From positions 1 through 64,000 of the forward strand of contig JAECUM010006761.1 in NCBI GenBank assembly GCA_016617855.1: 64,000 bases of DNA. The letters are read 5' to 3'. Shown one piece after another: positions 11,101-22,579 of this stretch. Source of the stretch: Megalonaias nervosa. Lineage: Eukaryota > Mollusca > Bivalvia > Unionida > Unionidae. The position numbers and the translations under genes are program-made. A model generated the notes under the pieces. The model was not told the origin of the DNA. It saw only the letters and a program-made list of their open reading frames with translations, and ran no database searches. The number at the start of each line of letters is the position of its first letter. Positions within the stretch are counted from its first letter, which is position 1.

Positions 11101-12780
11101 TATCAATCTCAAATGTTGTTTCCACTCTGTGATGTTTAAAGGACTTAATGGATCAAAATAAAATTTGGTATGAGATTTTACAATAAAGCAATTTCAGTTT
11201 TCACTATTTTCTGGCCAAATTGAACAGAATTCACTGAATGACTTAGAACTTTGCCTTTCAGTTTTGTTTCCACTCAAGAATGTTTGATAACTTCATGTAC
11301 TGAAATCAAACTTAGGATGAGGCTTTACATGAAAATCTAGGTCAAGTTCGATTATTCACCTTCACACAGAAAATTTGACAGTTGTAGTCTCCTGCATGAC
11401 TTAGAACTTTGCCTTCAATTTCTGCTCAGTGACTTTTGAAAGGACTTCCTGAATCGAAACCATATTTGATATGAGGCTTAATATTAGAAAAACCAAGTTG
11501 AATGAACTCTTTAATTGTTAATGCTTTCTGGCAAAATGTTTTGGAGTTGTGGCCCCTGTTTGACTTGGACCATTAGATGTGTTATATTGATGGTGCATCG
11601 GTTGTATAGCACATTTCTAGTTTTATTAGCTCACCTACCTACCTACCATTCAAAGTGAGTTTATGATTTGACCCTTCATCCATCATGTCTATCTATCCCA
11701 TTGTCTATCTATCAAGAATTGATGATTTCATTTTTTTTGATACCAATTACAGTTAAACTTGGCACAGAGCATCCTGGTATAAGGTGTTGTAGATTTATAT
11801 ACATGATGTTGAACGACCGTCAAATGTGGCTGTCTCTATATAAAAAAATAGAAAAACCTTTAAATGACTTCTTTTCTGAAGCTACTAACTTGAATTTAAT
11901 AAAGTCTGACAGAAATTACTCTGGCATGAAGGCCTGTCAGATTTCTACAGATCATGCTGATCTGCTGCCAACGCGTAGCCACGATTATCACAAATAGAAA
12001 CCCATCTGTTGTCAATCAGATATTGTTATTTTAAACTTCTCAAAATCTGCCAAACCAATCTCAACCATACTTGATGTAAAACATCCTGGCATAAAGCCCT
12101 TTCAGATTTTTACAAATAATTCCAATCCAACATCAAACATGGCAACCATTGCTAAACAAAAATGGAAAATATCTAAATTACTTCTTATTATACACTGCTG
12201 AACAGAATCTGATCATTTAATTGTTAATCAAATTCTCCTGAAATACTGCTCAACAGAATTTGATCAGTCTTTACAGAAAACAGCATGGCAGGCTTTTTGG
12301 AAAAGAATTTAAATGATATGTTCTCAGCAGAATTTGGCCAAATTTGACAGAAAGCGTTCTAATAATAAGGGCTTACAAATATGTGCAAAGTATATTGACC
12401 CACCATAAACTTGGCCAACATTGCTAAAAATGGAAAGTAAATTGAATAACATATTTTCAAAAACAAAACAAAAGAGATTTGGCAACATTTTAAGTAAAGC
12501 ATTCTGGCATGAAGGGCTTTATGCTTGTATAAAATGCCAATATATCATCATATATGGCTGATGTTGCTAAAAATAGGAAAACCTTTAATAACTTCATGTT
12601 AGTAGCTGCTTATGAGAATTTGACAAAACATGACAGTCCTAGCTTGAACACATTCAGATTTATACAAATGATGCTCTTCAGCCATCAATACAGAGACACA
12701 TTTACACAATTTTATCACAAAAATGCACTGAATGGAATTTGATAATCTCTGACACAAAGTATTCTTGCATGACAATATTG
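11100..12780. repeat. degenerate tandem repeat, about 145-155-bp period
   Basis: Diverged phrases recur at spacings of about 145-155 bp: catcctggtataagg near 11770, ctctggcatgaagg near 11920, catcctggcataaag near 12080, cattctggcatgaagg near 12500, along with caacattgctaaaaatgga and aaaacctttaa-gacttc. Neighbouring units are strongly diverged, so the array is old. Short open frames at 11668-11997 and 12554-12742 are translations of these units, with no domain. Confidence 0.6.
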
Positions 12781-14639
12781 GAGAAATGTCACTGATGTGC
12801 AGTCACTTATGACTTAAGATACAAAAAGTAGAGAAACATTGAAACAGGTGTTTTTATTACATATTCAATCATCAACAAGGTAGAAATTTCAACAGAGGAA
12901 TCCTACTGACAGATTTATTGACCAAACTTTTCTTGCATTTGGCTGTTAGGCAGATCCAGTTTACTTTATTGTTGGTTAACTTACAAGGTCTTTGATTCAT
13001 TAGTAGATCTGTATTTTAAAGAAACGGTATGTATGTATGTATGTATGTATGTATGTATGTATTATTAGGTTTAGTGGGACAAAGATAAAAAATTCCAAAT
13101 TTTTTTATAAGTATGATTTTTTCCACAGAAATAAAAAAGTACAAGAGATTAATTACAATACAAAGAGATGACAATTCACTGAACGGTATATCAAACAAAA
13201 GATAATAAACAATAAGGTCCTTACCATATAGGGTAAAAACTTGTTAATTGCATTCCCTGAAAAATTCAAAGATTTTCCATGAAGCTTAGAGTTTACTAAA
13301 AAAAAGAAATTATGTCTCAAAAGGTGAAAGTAGATACACTTGATTAGACTGTTCTACTGCATGTGGTCTCAGGCAAGGCTCATCCTTAAGGAAGTAAACA
13401 AGGGTTTTTGTTTTCTATATGTGACATGCACATTACCACTTCATCTCTGCAACTGTTCTAGGATTCCAATCTTTACTGAACAGTTTGATGATCTGAAGCT
13501 CATTTCTGGAGTTTTCTTTTCACATATTTTGCCAAATAGATAGAGAATGCTAATGTATGCAATATTTAAACTCAGAACTCATGTATTTGGAATCTTCTAT
13601 TCAGAAACAAGTTACTGCAGCACAGCTTTGGATGTTTTATCTGCCTTTTCATTAACCTTAATATCAATATGATTATAGGCAGCCAACAGTACACAATATT
13701 TTTCCACATTTTACAAATCAAGTTTCTTTAAAATCTGAGATATTAACATGCTGTCAGATTTAAAGTTTTGCAAGGCTTTCTTTGTGCGCAGAGAATCTAA
13801 AAATATGGTGCATATAGTTGCTGGGAGGTTTCATTGTAGTTCAGAAATTTGATTGTGGCTGCAATGTCTGTGGTCAAAAGAAGGCTTTACATTGTAACAA
13901 TATGGTGATGTGTGGTGTTCCAGTGGCAGCTCTAGCCTTGTCACCATCTTTCCAAACGTAGATATACAGGGACATATGATCACAATAGGAGGCTCAGATA
14001 TTATTGAATTTACTTTCAAAAATGAGAGGATTGGCTGAGGACAATTTGGGTTAGAAAAGATCAAATATTATTTGGATGATTTTGATACCCCAGGGGGTGA
14101 CTGAGGAATATAGAATTTTGAAGTATTGGCAAAACAAAAATCTGTGACTGAGAAGCCTGCAGTGTGTGGAACACATATAAAGTCATCTTGAAACTTGCAG
14201 CTGACTTGAATTGTAATGTGCACAATTACACAAGTTTTTGGGGACAGATAGTGTCATGGAAATGTGTCATCTAAATGGAAAAAGGGCACAATCCACAAAT
14301 ATTGGTGAAGAACATAAATGGTGTCATAAATGTACTGTATTTACCGTATTTGTTATAAGACCATAAATTAATTTTTAAAGTAAATTTTTTAGTGCACTGT
14401 ATGTTCTGGGACACATTGTTTTGTTTTGTTCAAGTTGTAAGTTGTGGAACACCTTTCAAATCATTTGAAAATTATATGTTGGAAAATACACTCCAACTGA
14501 AATGTTCTTTTGCCAAATATAAAACTGTGTACTTGAGATAAAATTCTTTAATTCACTGCAGCAGCATCTCGTCAACTCAACCCTTCTCCTGCACATGTAC
14601 AATCCATTCCTATGGTGCATCATTATCTTTTGAACTTTC
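12781..14639. other. intronic stretch with a (TATG)n tract
   Basis: Contains (TATG)n at 13028-13062. The rest is AT-rich with scattered short open frames on both strands and no motif I recognise. Confidence 0.4.
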
Positions 14640-15000
14640 TCATACTGTGAAAAATTATCATTGGATGCCACATATCCCCTCAAACTGAAACTAAAGTTAG
14701 AGTTTTTCAAACTCTGCACCAGTCATGCTAGTTCTCACACTTTTAACCCCCATCTTATCAACAGTCCATCCAGGAATGAGATCAAAGTACACTGGAATTA
14801 TATCCATGTTAATGATCATATTGTCTGCGAAATCATTTTCTTCTCTTCGGTCTTCACGAATTCATCAAATGATTTTATTTTCTCCAAATTTTCTGGGTGA
14901 TGCTGGATCATCGATGTCCGTGCATGAAGCACTATATTGTGCCACTTTAAAAATTGTTCCATTGTTTCAATTTGTTCGTTTTAAACGTTCCCGTGAATAC
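14640..15000 (-). pseudogene. pogo/Tigger-like transposase relic
   Basis: Reading the minus strand from about 15000 downward gives, with stops and a shift, WHNIVLHARTSMIQHHPEN, then KIKSFDEFV, then NMDIIPVYFDLIPGWTVDK and GVKSVRTSMTGAEFEKL. This is the order seen in pogo/Tigger transposases: end of the DNA-binding region, then the first catalytic segment (N-x-D-E-x-P-x-Y-F/W-D...T-V-D...G-x-K...T-T-G). The residue aligned to the conserved second acid is Ile, and there are in-frame stops, so it is dead. Its ends are not defined. It could have mobilised TA-flanked TIR elements such as 17532-19183, but I see no shared sequence that proves this. Confidence 0.6.
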
Positions 15001-15889
15001 CAGTGAAAAGGAACCAAAGTTAGCTTCCCTATGTCGGCCAACTTAGTATTTTTTAAAAAATGTTTTAAAAATCAGTACATTTAAAAGTCCAAAGTCGGCT
15101 TCTGAGGTCTACATGCTTTGTAATAATTGTATTGATATCCTTTAAAAAGAAATTGGCTTGAAAGTATCCAAAGTTGGCTTCTGAGGCTAGCTTATTTTGT
15201 AATAAAAATAACCTTTGTCTTTGATATCAGTTGGTGTTTATTGACCATCTGGGCTTCCGTTTGCTAGGCATCTGTAGTCATAATTAATACAAATGGGCGT
15301 TGATGTCTGGGGGTAAATAGTATACACAGCATTAAGTTGCATTAATAATACTCTTTGTAACCCTGCTAGCCAAAGATTGTCATTTGCACTGAAGTGAACG
15401 TATTTTCAAATAATGATTTTTTTTTGCAAGATACTGTCATATAGTTGACCGGGATATAATTCAGTCTTGGTTATTTTGCACCTAACATTCTGCCTTGCAT
15501 AAATGGCGGCTGCCTTCTAGCAATCGGTTGATTATTTTCTTCTCGCGTATGATTTTCTTGGATCCAGTTTTCAGTTGGATAACATATTGAAACCTTTTAG
15601 TTGAACCAAATATGATTTGTTTCTCTATGTTTACGTCCATGAATAATGTGTCATTTATTGCCTGACATCAGCAATACATGCTACAGTATGGATGCCTATG
15701 CTACATAAATGGAGTTCGTGGATATATTTTTTTTTCTTTAATGCTCATGATAAAAAAAGAGGAATAAATGATAACAATACTGTTCAAGTTTAGTTTATCT
15801 CATTTTATTATCAAATAACTTTTGTTTTTTTATTGCAACATGCAGTGGCACGGGTGCAAATTCAAAACTTTATTACCTTTCTAAAGAGG
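15001..15889. other. intronic stretch, possible flank of the transposase relic
   Basis: Two copies of an aaagt-ggcttctgagg-ct phrase (about 15088 and 15170), set in repeated A/T-rich text, suggest a small duplication of about 80 bp. The rest has no recognisable feature. Confidence 0.3.
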
Positions 15890-16055
15890 AATCAATAGCA
15901 TGGCAAGAACCACAGGGTTCTCTACTGGGTCCACTCCCTTTTCTTCTTTTCTTCTGCCTTTAAAATTGGTAACTATATTTCCTCCACTGATCTGTATGCA
16001 AATGACACTACCCTGTTTGATGATAATCAATCCAAATCAGATTTAGAGGTAACTT
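15890..16055 (+). pseudogene. non-LTR retrotransposon reverse transcriptase fragment
   Basis: The + strand reads QEPQGSLLGPLPFLLFF near 15907 and, after a frame change, DLYANDTTLFDDNQSKSDLE near 15990. These match the LINE reverse transcriptase signatures PQGS-LGP-LF and YADDT, with one catalytic Asp changed to Asn. Only about 165 bp remain, with at least one frameshift, so this is a dead scrap of a LINE. Confidence 0.75.
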
Positions 16056-16266
16056 TACTATTTGCTTGAAGATAAATACTGAAAAAATAAAACATTTTAA
16101 TGAATATTACTAAACAAAGGTGAGCAAATTTGGAAAATTATATCACAAGTCTTAAATAGAACAATACATGACTTCAAATTGCAGCCCAAGGAAAACTCTA
16201 CAACAATTTGCAATGTTATGAACAGATATAAGCTTTGTGTAAAACAAAATAAATCCTTTGCTGTTG

Positions 16267-16435
16267 TTATTATCCAGAATGATACCATATTGGTCATTAT
16301 CCAGAATGATACCATATTTGTCATTATCCAGAATGATACCATATTTGTCATTATCCAGAATTATACCATATTTGTCATTATCCAGAATGATAACATATTT
16401 GTCATTACCCAGAATGATATCATATTTGTCAGTGA
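16267..16435. repeat. 27-bp minisatellite, about 6 units
   Basis: The unit ttatccagaatgataccata-tttgtca recurs at exactly 27-bp steps (tccagaatga at 16273, 16300, 16327, 16354, 16381, with a degenerate 16408 copy). Because 27 is a multiple of three, several frames stay open through the array on both strands; these frames are not evidence of genes. Confidence 0.9.
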
Positions 16436-16784
16436 AGCAGAGGATAATTTTATATAAGAGCTATATTCAACCATATCAAGATTACTTCAGTTTATTATTT
16501 GTCTGTGAAAAAATGTTTGATAGGAACATATTGTGTATATAATGTAGTAAATGTCCTAATTTTCATAACTCTTATATATAATTAACATGTTATGGTTACA
16601 TATAAATGTCATGAGTATGTTTTTTTTACTGCTTTTATTGCTCCACCCAACCACAAAATTCAAAGTTAGTCTTTCTCACTGAATATCATAAAATTACAAA
16701 AATGAAAGTATGGAGGGGAAATGCTGCTGTTTCTTTTCTTACTGATATTATGTTTCCTAAATATGAGTTCCCTTTCTTTTTCAG

Positions 16785-16850
16785 GTTGAAGTCTTTAGTA
16801 TGGCTGATTTCACAGTGAAGAATGCCCTCAACTTTGGAGAGACAACATCA
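16785..16850 (+). CDS. integrin alpha exon, end of blade 4
   Basis: A strong pyrimidine tract and acceptor (ccctttctttttcag) precede it. The 22 codons read VEVFSMADFTVKNALNFGET then TS and end before a weak donor, gtacat. It enters and leaves in phase 0. Joined to its neighbours it gives FTGR-VEVFSMADF...TS-CDGDTT, aligning with the strand after the blade 4 GAP motif (alpha4-type GKAYIFS...). The exon is tiny and the donor poor. The fit of order, phase and the GRVEVF strand is what makes it credible. Confidence 0.65.
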
Positions 16851-17531
16851 GTACATTTTTCCTTTTTTTTAACTAATTATTTTCAGAATGTTTTTTTAAA
16901 AACTATATTTACCTTAGTTTCTCTATTTACCCATTTTACAGGACCTCAGTCATATTAGTCAAACCTGTCCTAATGGTCATCTTTACATAGTGGTCACCTG
17001 GTCATGAAGGCCATTTTACACTCCCCCAATCAAATTTCCTATGGAAATGTCATGTGTGCAATTGTCATCTACTTTCTGCGGTCAGCAGCTAGGTCTTCAC
17101 TAACCAATGGTTTTTCCCCATCTTAAGTAGTAACTGTAGCATATTTGCAGTAACCGCTCAACTTATGCAAACTAAACTTTTGTTCCACAAGTGAGGCATT
17201 ATTTAGATAAAGGCACATCATATGAATTGATGAGCAAACAGTTGTTCACTTATAATTACCATACTCTAGTCACATTTTTAATGTAACTCAAAATTGTCAA
17301 CATGTCTGATTTGAAATTGAGGCAGTTTCTGTCATTAGGGTAAATGGTCAAACCAATTAATTTGTAGGATGATGGGAAAAAGTAGTTATACTCACACAGT
17401 AGAAATCGAAGCTGCCTTTTCTGCTAGTGTGACAGGTATAGTCTCATATTTTCATCAATTAGCCTGATGAAAAAGTTAATCTTTCAAAACAGATACAAGT
17501 TAAATTACTTTTCATCAGGGGCCATTTAATA
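16851..17531. other. intronic stretch, nothing recognised
   Basis: AT-rich sequence between the blade 4 exon and a DNA transposon. I see no coding or RNA feature. Confidence 0.3.
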
Positions 17532-19183
17532 TACGCCACTCCCTCGATAACTCGCGCGCAACGGGGTCCACAAACATAGACCGCGCTATAAGCGACGGAG
17601 CGAGTTACTGAGGGACCTCCAAAAATTTAAAAAAAAAACAAACACTTGGACATCGAGAAAACGGGGGGCGGGGGCGGGTGTCGGGGTTAGGGAACTTCGC
17701 TGTTTAATGACTGAATCCTCATTTTACATTCACGTCGATAATAATTTTTAATAACGCACTTTTTCTAATGAAGTTGTTCATTATTCTGTCTAAATAACAA
17801 CTATTTTCAAAATGTCTAACATGTGAAAGATCGTTCCAACTGGTTTTAACAACCATTAAGTTTACACGAAAACATGTGTGTATTACGTCACTGCTTTTTG
17901 TTTTCTTGATGAGTCTGGTTACCGGAATGGTACAGCATTGTATCCTACCAAACTGGGAGTGAAAAGAGCAGGGAACTAGACTAACTGTTGATACACCACC
18001 AAACAAGATTCCTTTTCTTCAAAAAGCAAGCGAAATTTTCGTGAGACAATCGTCTACGTCGAATCTCAATTTTTGTNNNNNNNNNNNNNNNNNNNNNNNN
18101 NNNNNNNNNNNNNNNNNNNNNNNNNNNNNNNNNNNNNNTGCTGTTCAGTTAGTACAGTATTGATATTGTGATTTCATTGGAAGTAATTATGAAACTTTTT
18201 ATCATTCTTGAGGATATCTCAAAGTGCCAGTTCAAGAATTCTCTGAAACTCGCTTGCCCACAATGGTCCGTATCTGTGAAACCAAGTTCTTTATTTTACG
18301 AAGTATAGTATTCTTTTCGCTTCGTTGCCTTGCTATCTTTGATCACAGTTACCAATGAGTCGGTTAATTTAAGGTAGTTTATGTTACATACACAATAACA
18401 TTTATAACAGTCTTCAATTGATCAACTGAAGTGAGTTCACCCGACATATGACCGGGGCAGCTAGATTTTAAGTTTGTAGGATTTTCGTGCCTTTTAACTT
18501 TTCTTTTATTTCACCTCCATTATTTGATTCAAAAGATATAATTAACGTGATAATACAAAGGAGGCCAGCTTTTAATTCAGTGCAACAATCCAACAAATAC
18601 TTCTGCAAGTCAGTTATCAAAACACGGTCGGCACCTAAATAGGTTCTAAGAGAAATGCTCGCGGACATAGCTGTTACGGTAGATTGACACATTTTACGTT
18701 TAATTACAAGAGGACATATTGCATTTATGATGATTACACTTAAAAGGAACTAAAAGATAGAACTAGAACACAAATTTCAATTCATAAAAAAAAAAAATAT
18801 ATAATTTGTATTTATTTATTAAAGTACTGCCTCCACTCGGCGTAAGTGACGTTTTCATTGATCGAAGTTACCTTACATATCCTTACTTGCGGTGTGCTAG
18901 GAATGTCACTTGGAAACAAAATGTAAAATTTGATTTATTTTAAAATTTGGTATTTCATAATGTTGATTACAATTTCCAGGTCCTATTTACCGTTTTCGAC
19001 GACAAAACGAGCGATATATCAAAGTGTTGTAGCCAGTTTTGATCGCGATTTCCATAAAGTTCATAAAATAGGGATCTATTTTTGGGGTAATTTCTGGTTT
19101 CAAAAAATGGGATCCACGCCTGACCCCGCGTTATAAGCGAGTTCGCGAGTTATCAGGGCGCGAGTTATCGAGGGAGTAGTGTA
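17532..19183. mobile_element. TIR DNA transposon, pogo/Tigger-like, TA target duplication
   Basis: The left end reads tacgccactccctcgataac and continues tcgcg. The right end is its near-perfect inverse, cgcgagttatcgagggagta followed by gtgta. Both sides are flanked by TA (17530-17531 and 19184-19185). Subterminal copies of the cgcg-ttataagcg motif also occur near both ends. CpG dinucleotides at the termini are far denser than in flanking DNA, which suggests a fairly young insertion. No transposase is recognisable; minus-strand frames at 17719-18006 and 18468-18692 have no match I know. It is probably non-autonomous, but a 62-base N gap hides part of it. Confidence 0.75.
18077..18138. other. 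assembly gap (N)
   Basis: Sixty-two consecutive N bases inside the TIR element. True length is unknown. Confidence 1.
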
Positions 19184-19185
19184 TA

Positions 19186-19660
19186 AAACTAAAAAGTATG
19201 CAAAGTTTTCGTTCATAGGTCACAAAGAATAGCCAAATATGACTTCTTTTGATTCCCTTCTCATCATTTTGAACATAAGCCGACTGTCTTTTGATCTCAG
19301 CAAGATGAGCAACTGACTAATGACTGTTTTTGAAGTGTGAATGACAGTTTTCAATGCGAACACCAGTTTTCAATGTGAACAACAGTTTTCAAGACAAATG
19401 TATATAAGATAGCAGGTCAGTGAGTCAATCCTCTGTTTTACAATCATATGTAAGGTGATAATCAGTAGCGAAATTAGTAATTTATCATGGTACACAAAAT
19501 AAGCTATCATCAGTGATTATTTCAAGTCAGTGATGATTTCATTTATAGGCTGGATTAATAGTGAGCAAAATATGGTAATATTGTGTGAACATAGATTTGG
19601 AGAGAACAACATATACATGTATTTTCTGATTTGTTGAATGGTGCACATAATACAATCTTG

Positions 19661-19693
<33 letters not shown>

Positions 19694-21276
19694 TTGAATG
19701 CCATGGTATATATTAAAAAAATTTTGAATGGTGAACCTGTGTACAGAGCCCACCTGTGTAGCCAATTTTACCTTTACCCATGGATGGCCTCTCTTGACAG
19801 CTTTGGCTGTATTGCATTTGTGAAGTGGGCAGTAAATAATTAGCTTTATTAGTTTTACACATTCGACATAATGACATGTGGTGCAGTGGGGGCTGTTTAA
19901 GTTTTTTTTATCTAATTTTACATTGTTCACAGTGGTTTAATTGTTGATTAAGACATTCTATGGTAAAAATACACTTAACTCTGTATGGTTGAAAATGTGA
20001 ACACATAACATTATTGAATTGTCAGCTTTAACATTCCACCCTTAATGCTAGACAATTTGATGGTCGGGGTTATGCATCATCTGATTACAAATGAGGGATT
20101 ATACAAAATAGATGTGCTTTACATAAAAATATAAAATGGTTTTGTTGTTACAGTACTTGTCTCTCACAGCAATGAATTTAATATGAGATTGTTGCTCCTG
20201 AAAATTATTTTACTTTTTTATGTTTGATACATTTCAATTTGTCATAAAGAACACCTCCACATAAAGGACACATGACAATAAAGAAAAGTTTCAGCTATTC
20301 CCAAAGAAATTGCATATATGAGTATCCTTTATATAACAGACACTTGTGTAAAATATTTGTTTTTGTCCCATCTCAGTGAACATCAATGACACTCTACCTT
20401 ATAACAATTTCATTTCTGCCAACTGTCCCAATTTATCTGGGTACTGTCCTGGATTTGCAAGGATAAAAAAGAAATGTATGTATAAAAATGTATATTTGTA
20501 CACCCCATGTTCGGTGAGTAATTTTCCAACATTTTCGGTCAAATTCTCTTTTCCTGTCAAATCCATTAGTTAGATATTCTTCATTTTCGGTATCAACAGA
20601 TGCACTTGTGACGCTGAATTGAAATGTGTTTGATTTCCTCTGTGCTCAGTTTATTATTTATTAATCATTTATTTAATGGATACATTTTTGAATAAAATAA
20701 ACCCATAATTTGGACAATGAACATTGGCCTATGAAAAAGTTTAAATGTGAAGTCCTCTATCATTTGGTCCAGTTCGATACATGATATTTTTGATGTTGTT
20801 TTCCACCTCTAAACTACCGTGTGAAACCCTGTCCCAAATTCAGTTTTCATTTCGTTGGCATGTCTGCAATTTGAAAAATGTGCTCTCACATTGAAGTTCT
20901 TTTTGATAGGTTCTCGGGTATTTTCGTAGAGGTTGAATTGTAAACAAAGCAACGTGCAGTGGGTCACAGTCCTTCATTGCTCACTCTGCACTGTTTCCAA
21001 AATACATACAGACAATTAACACCATAAGGCTTGTATTCTGAAAATAATTTCATTAAATCGATACCAATAATGCCTAAATCCAACTCATGTATCACCAACA
21101 AAATGAAAGAGAAAAAAATAAAATACTCTAAAATAGACTAGTACTACATTTGTGGGTACTGAACTGAAAGTAATAAGTGTAACCCAAGTTGGACACAGGG
21201 TTATAAAAACAAAACTGCACTGTCTCTTGAATGCACTTAATAGAGACATTTTACTGGATTTTTTTTCTAAATGTAG
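19186..21276. other. intronic stretch with a (TAA)n tract
   Basis: Contains (ATA)n at 19660-19694, whose translation makes Ile-rich or Tyr-rich open frames. Near 19330-19390 the phrase gacagttttcaa/caccagttttcaatg is locally repeated. A frame after ccatctcag at 20356 looks exon-like but breaks the phase of its neighbours. Confidence 0.4.
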
Positions 21277-21480
21277 TGTGATGGTGATACTACTGTCATA
21301 CCCAATGACCAACCCCAGAGTGGCTCTAAGTTTGGATACATTGTTGAAGGGATCAATGTTGATAACAAAGGGATGGATGAATTGTTTGTTGGAGCTCCAT
21401 TTTACTCTGACTTTTTGAAGAAAAGAGTTGTTGCCCCGGAGACAGGACGTGTATTTGTGTATCGTGTCACAACAGAAAAG
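21277..21480 (+). CDS. integrin alpha exon, propeller blade 5
   Basis: Acceptor ttttctaaatgtag, donor gtgaga; 68 codons, phase 0 at both ends. It starts CDGDTTVIPNDQPQSGSKFG, then reads YIVEGINVDNKGMDELFVGA and PFYSDFLKKRV, and ends ETGRVFVYRVTTEK. This is a complete FG-GAP blade: FGY, a calcium-loop position (NVDNKGMDE), VGAP, and GRVFVY. The loop has N in place of the first D and lacks the usual D-G, so metal binding may be weaker than in blades 6 and 7. The following intron of 9 kb holds DIRS copy B and the gypsy element. Confidence 0.93.
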
Positions 21481-22062
21481 GTGAGAAACTATATAATGAC
21501 TTTTATAAACTTCTAGCAAGTGGTGTCATGATTTAGTCACATCCATCTGTCTGTCTTGAGCTCATTATCATGACTGCAAGAAGTGCCTGATGTAGACACA
21601 GTTGATGGGCCTATTTGCATGCATATCTAGATTATTTTATTAGATTTCTTTTGCTACTAAAATTGTTCGAATTATTTTAAATAAAAGCATTTTGGGATTA
21701 AACTTAAAATATTTGGAGCAAACCCCCATTAGCATGATTGAATCAAAACCATTTGACACTGACAAATGAAATTTGTTAGGCATTTTTTAGTTGGTAACCT
21801 AATTAGATTTTTCATGCCAATTAAGCAATTTTTTCTATTGTGATAATAATTTTTGAACATTTTGGAACCGACTATTTTGTGAAAACCTGTTACTATTGTA
21901 TAAAAGCCACTGGACATGGACATATTTTTATGTATTCACAGATAACCTGTTTAGATTTTCATGTCACTAAAGTAATTTTTATATTTTCCACTAAATGTTT
22001 CAACTTGAACTTTTTGTGTTGAAGTATTTGTGTTTAACAAAAACAAATAATTCCTAAAGGGT

Positions 22063-22100
<38 letters not shown>

Positions 22101-22579
22101 ATCTTATAAAGGCTATATTATTTTTATTATACCAAATGTTTATGAGAATTAGCTATAGAACTGTATGCACATCTTTTGGTGGATGTAACATTTTTAGAAT
22201 CTTGCCAGCTGCTGTACATGCAGATACAATATTTCCCATTACTGTAGATATTGTACTTAAATTGAATATTGCTGTAAATTGTAAAAATTTTTGTGAATGA
22301 ATGAAAGTTAATACCTGAGTTATTATAACAGAAATAATTGCATGACTTTAAATGTCCAAAAGGGATTGCAACCTAAACAAGTACAAAAATGCTAAAAAGG
22401 GCACATTTAACATGCAGAATTTGAAGAAACAAATAATGAACAAATTAATATTTTTTACCTGGACAAATAAAAATTTCATGTTGATGATTATAAATGCTTT
22501 ATAGTGTCAATAAATGGAAGGAACACAAATATAAGTTACAATAGCACTAATTCAAATATCTACCGTAATTGCATTTTTT
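21481..22579. other. intronic stretch with a (CA)n tract
   Basis: AT-rich, with (CA)n at 22064-22099. No gene or transposon motif is recognised before DIRS copy B. Confidence 0.4.

Noticed and set aside
16097..16542. Open frames on both strands across 16.1-16.5 kb
   Set aside because: They come from the 27-bp tandem repeat, which keeps frames open in several phases.
17719..18006. A 95-codon minus-strand frame inside the TIR element as a transposase
   Set aside because: No catalytic or DNA-binding motif is visible, and an assembly gap follows, so it cannot be supported.
20356..20573. Exon-like frame after ccatctcag reading NINDTLPYNNFISANCPN
   Set aside because: Its only open phase does not match the phase-0 junction between the exons at 16785-16850 and 21277-21480, and no integrin motif is present.
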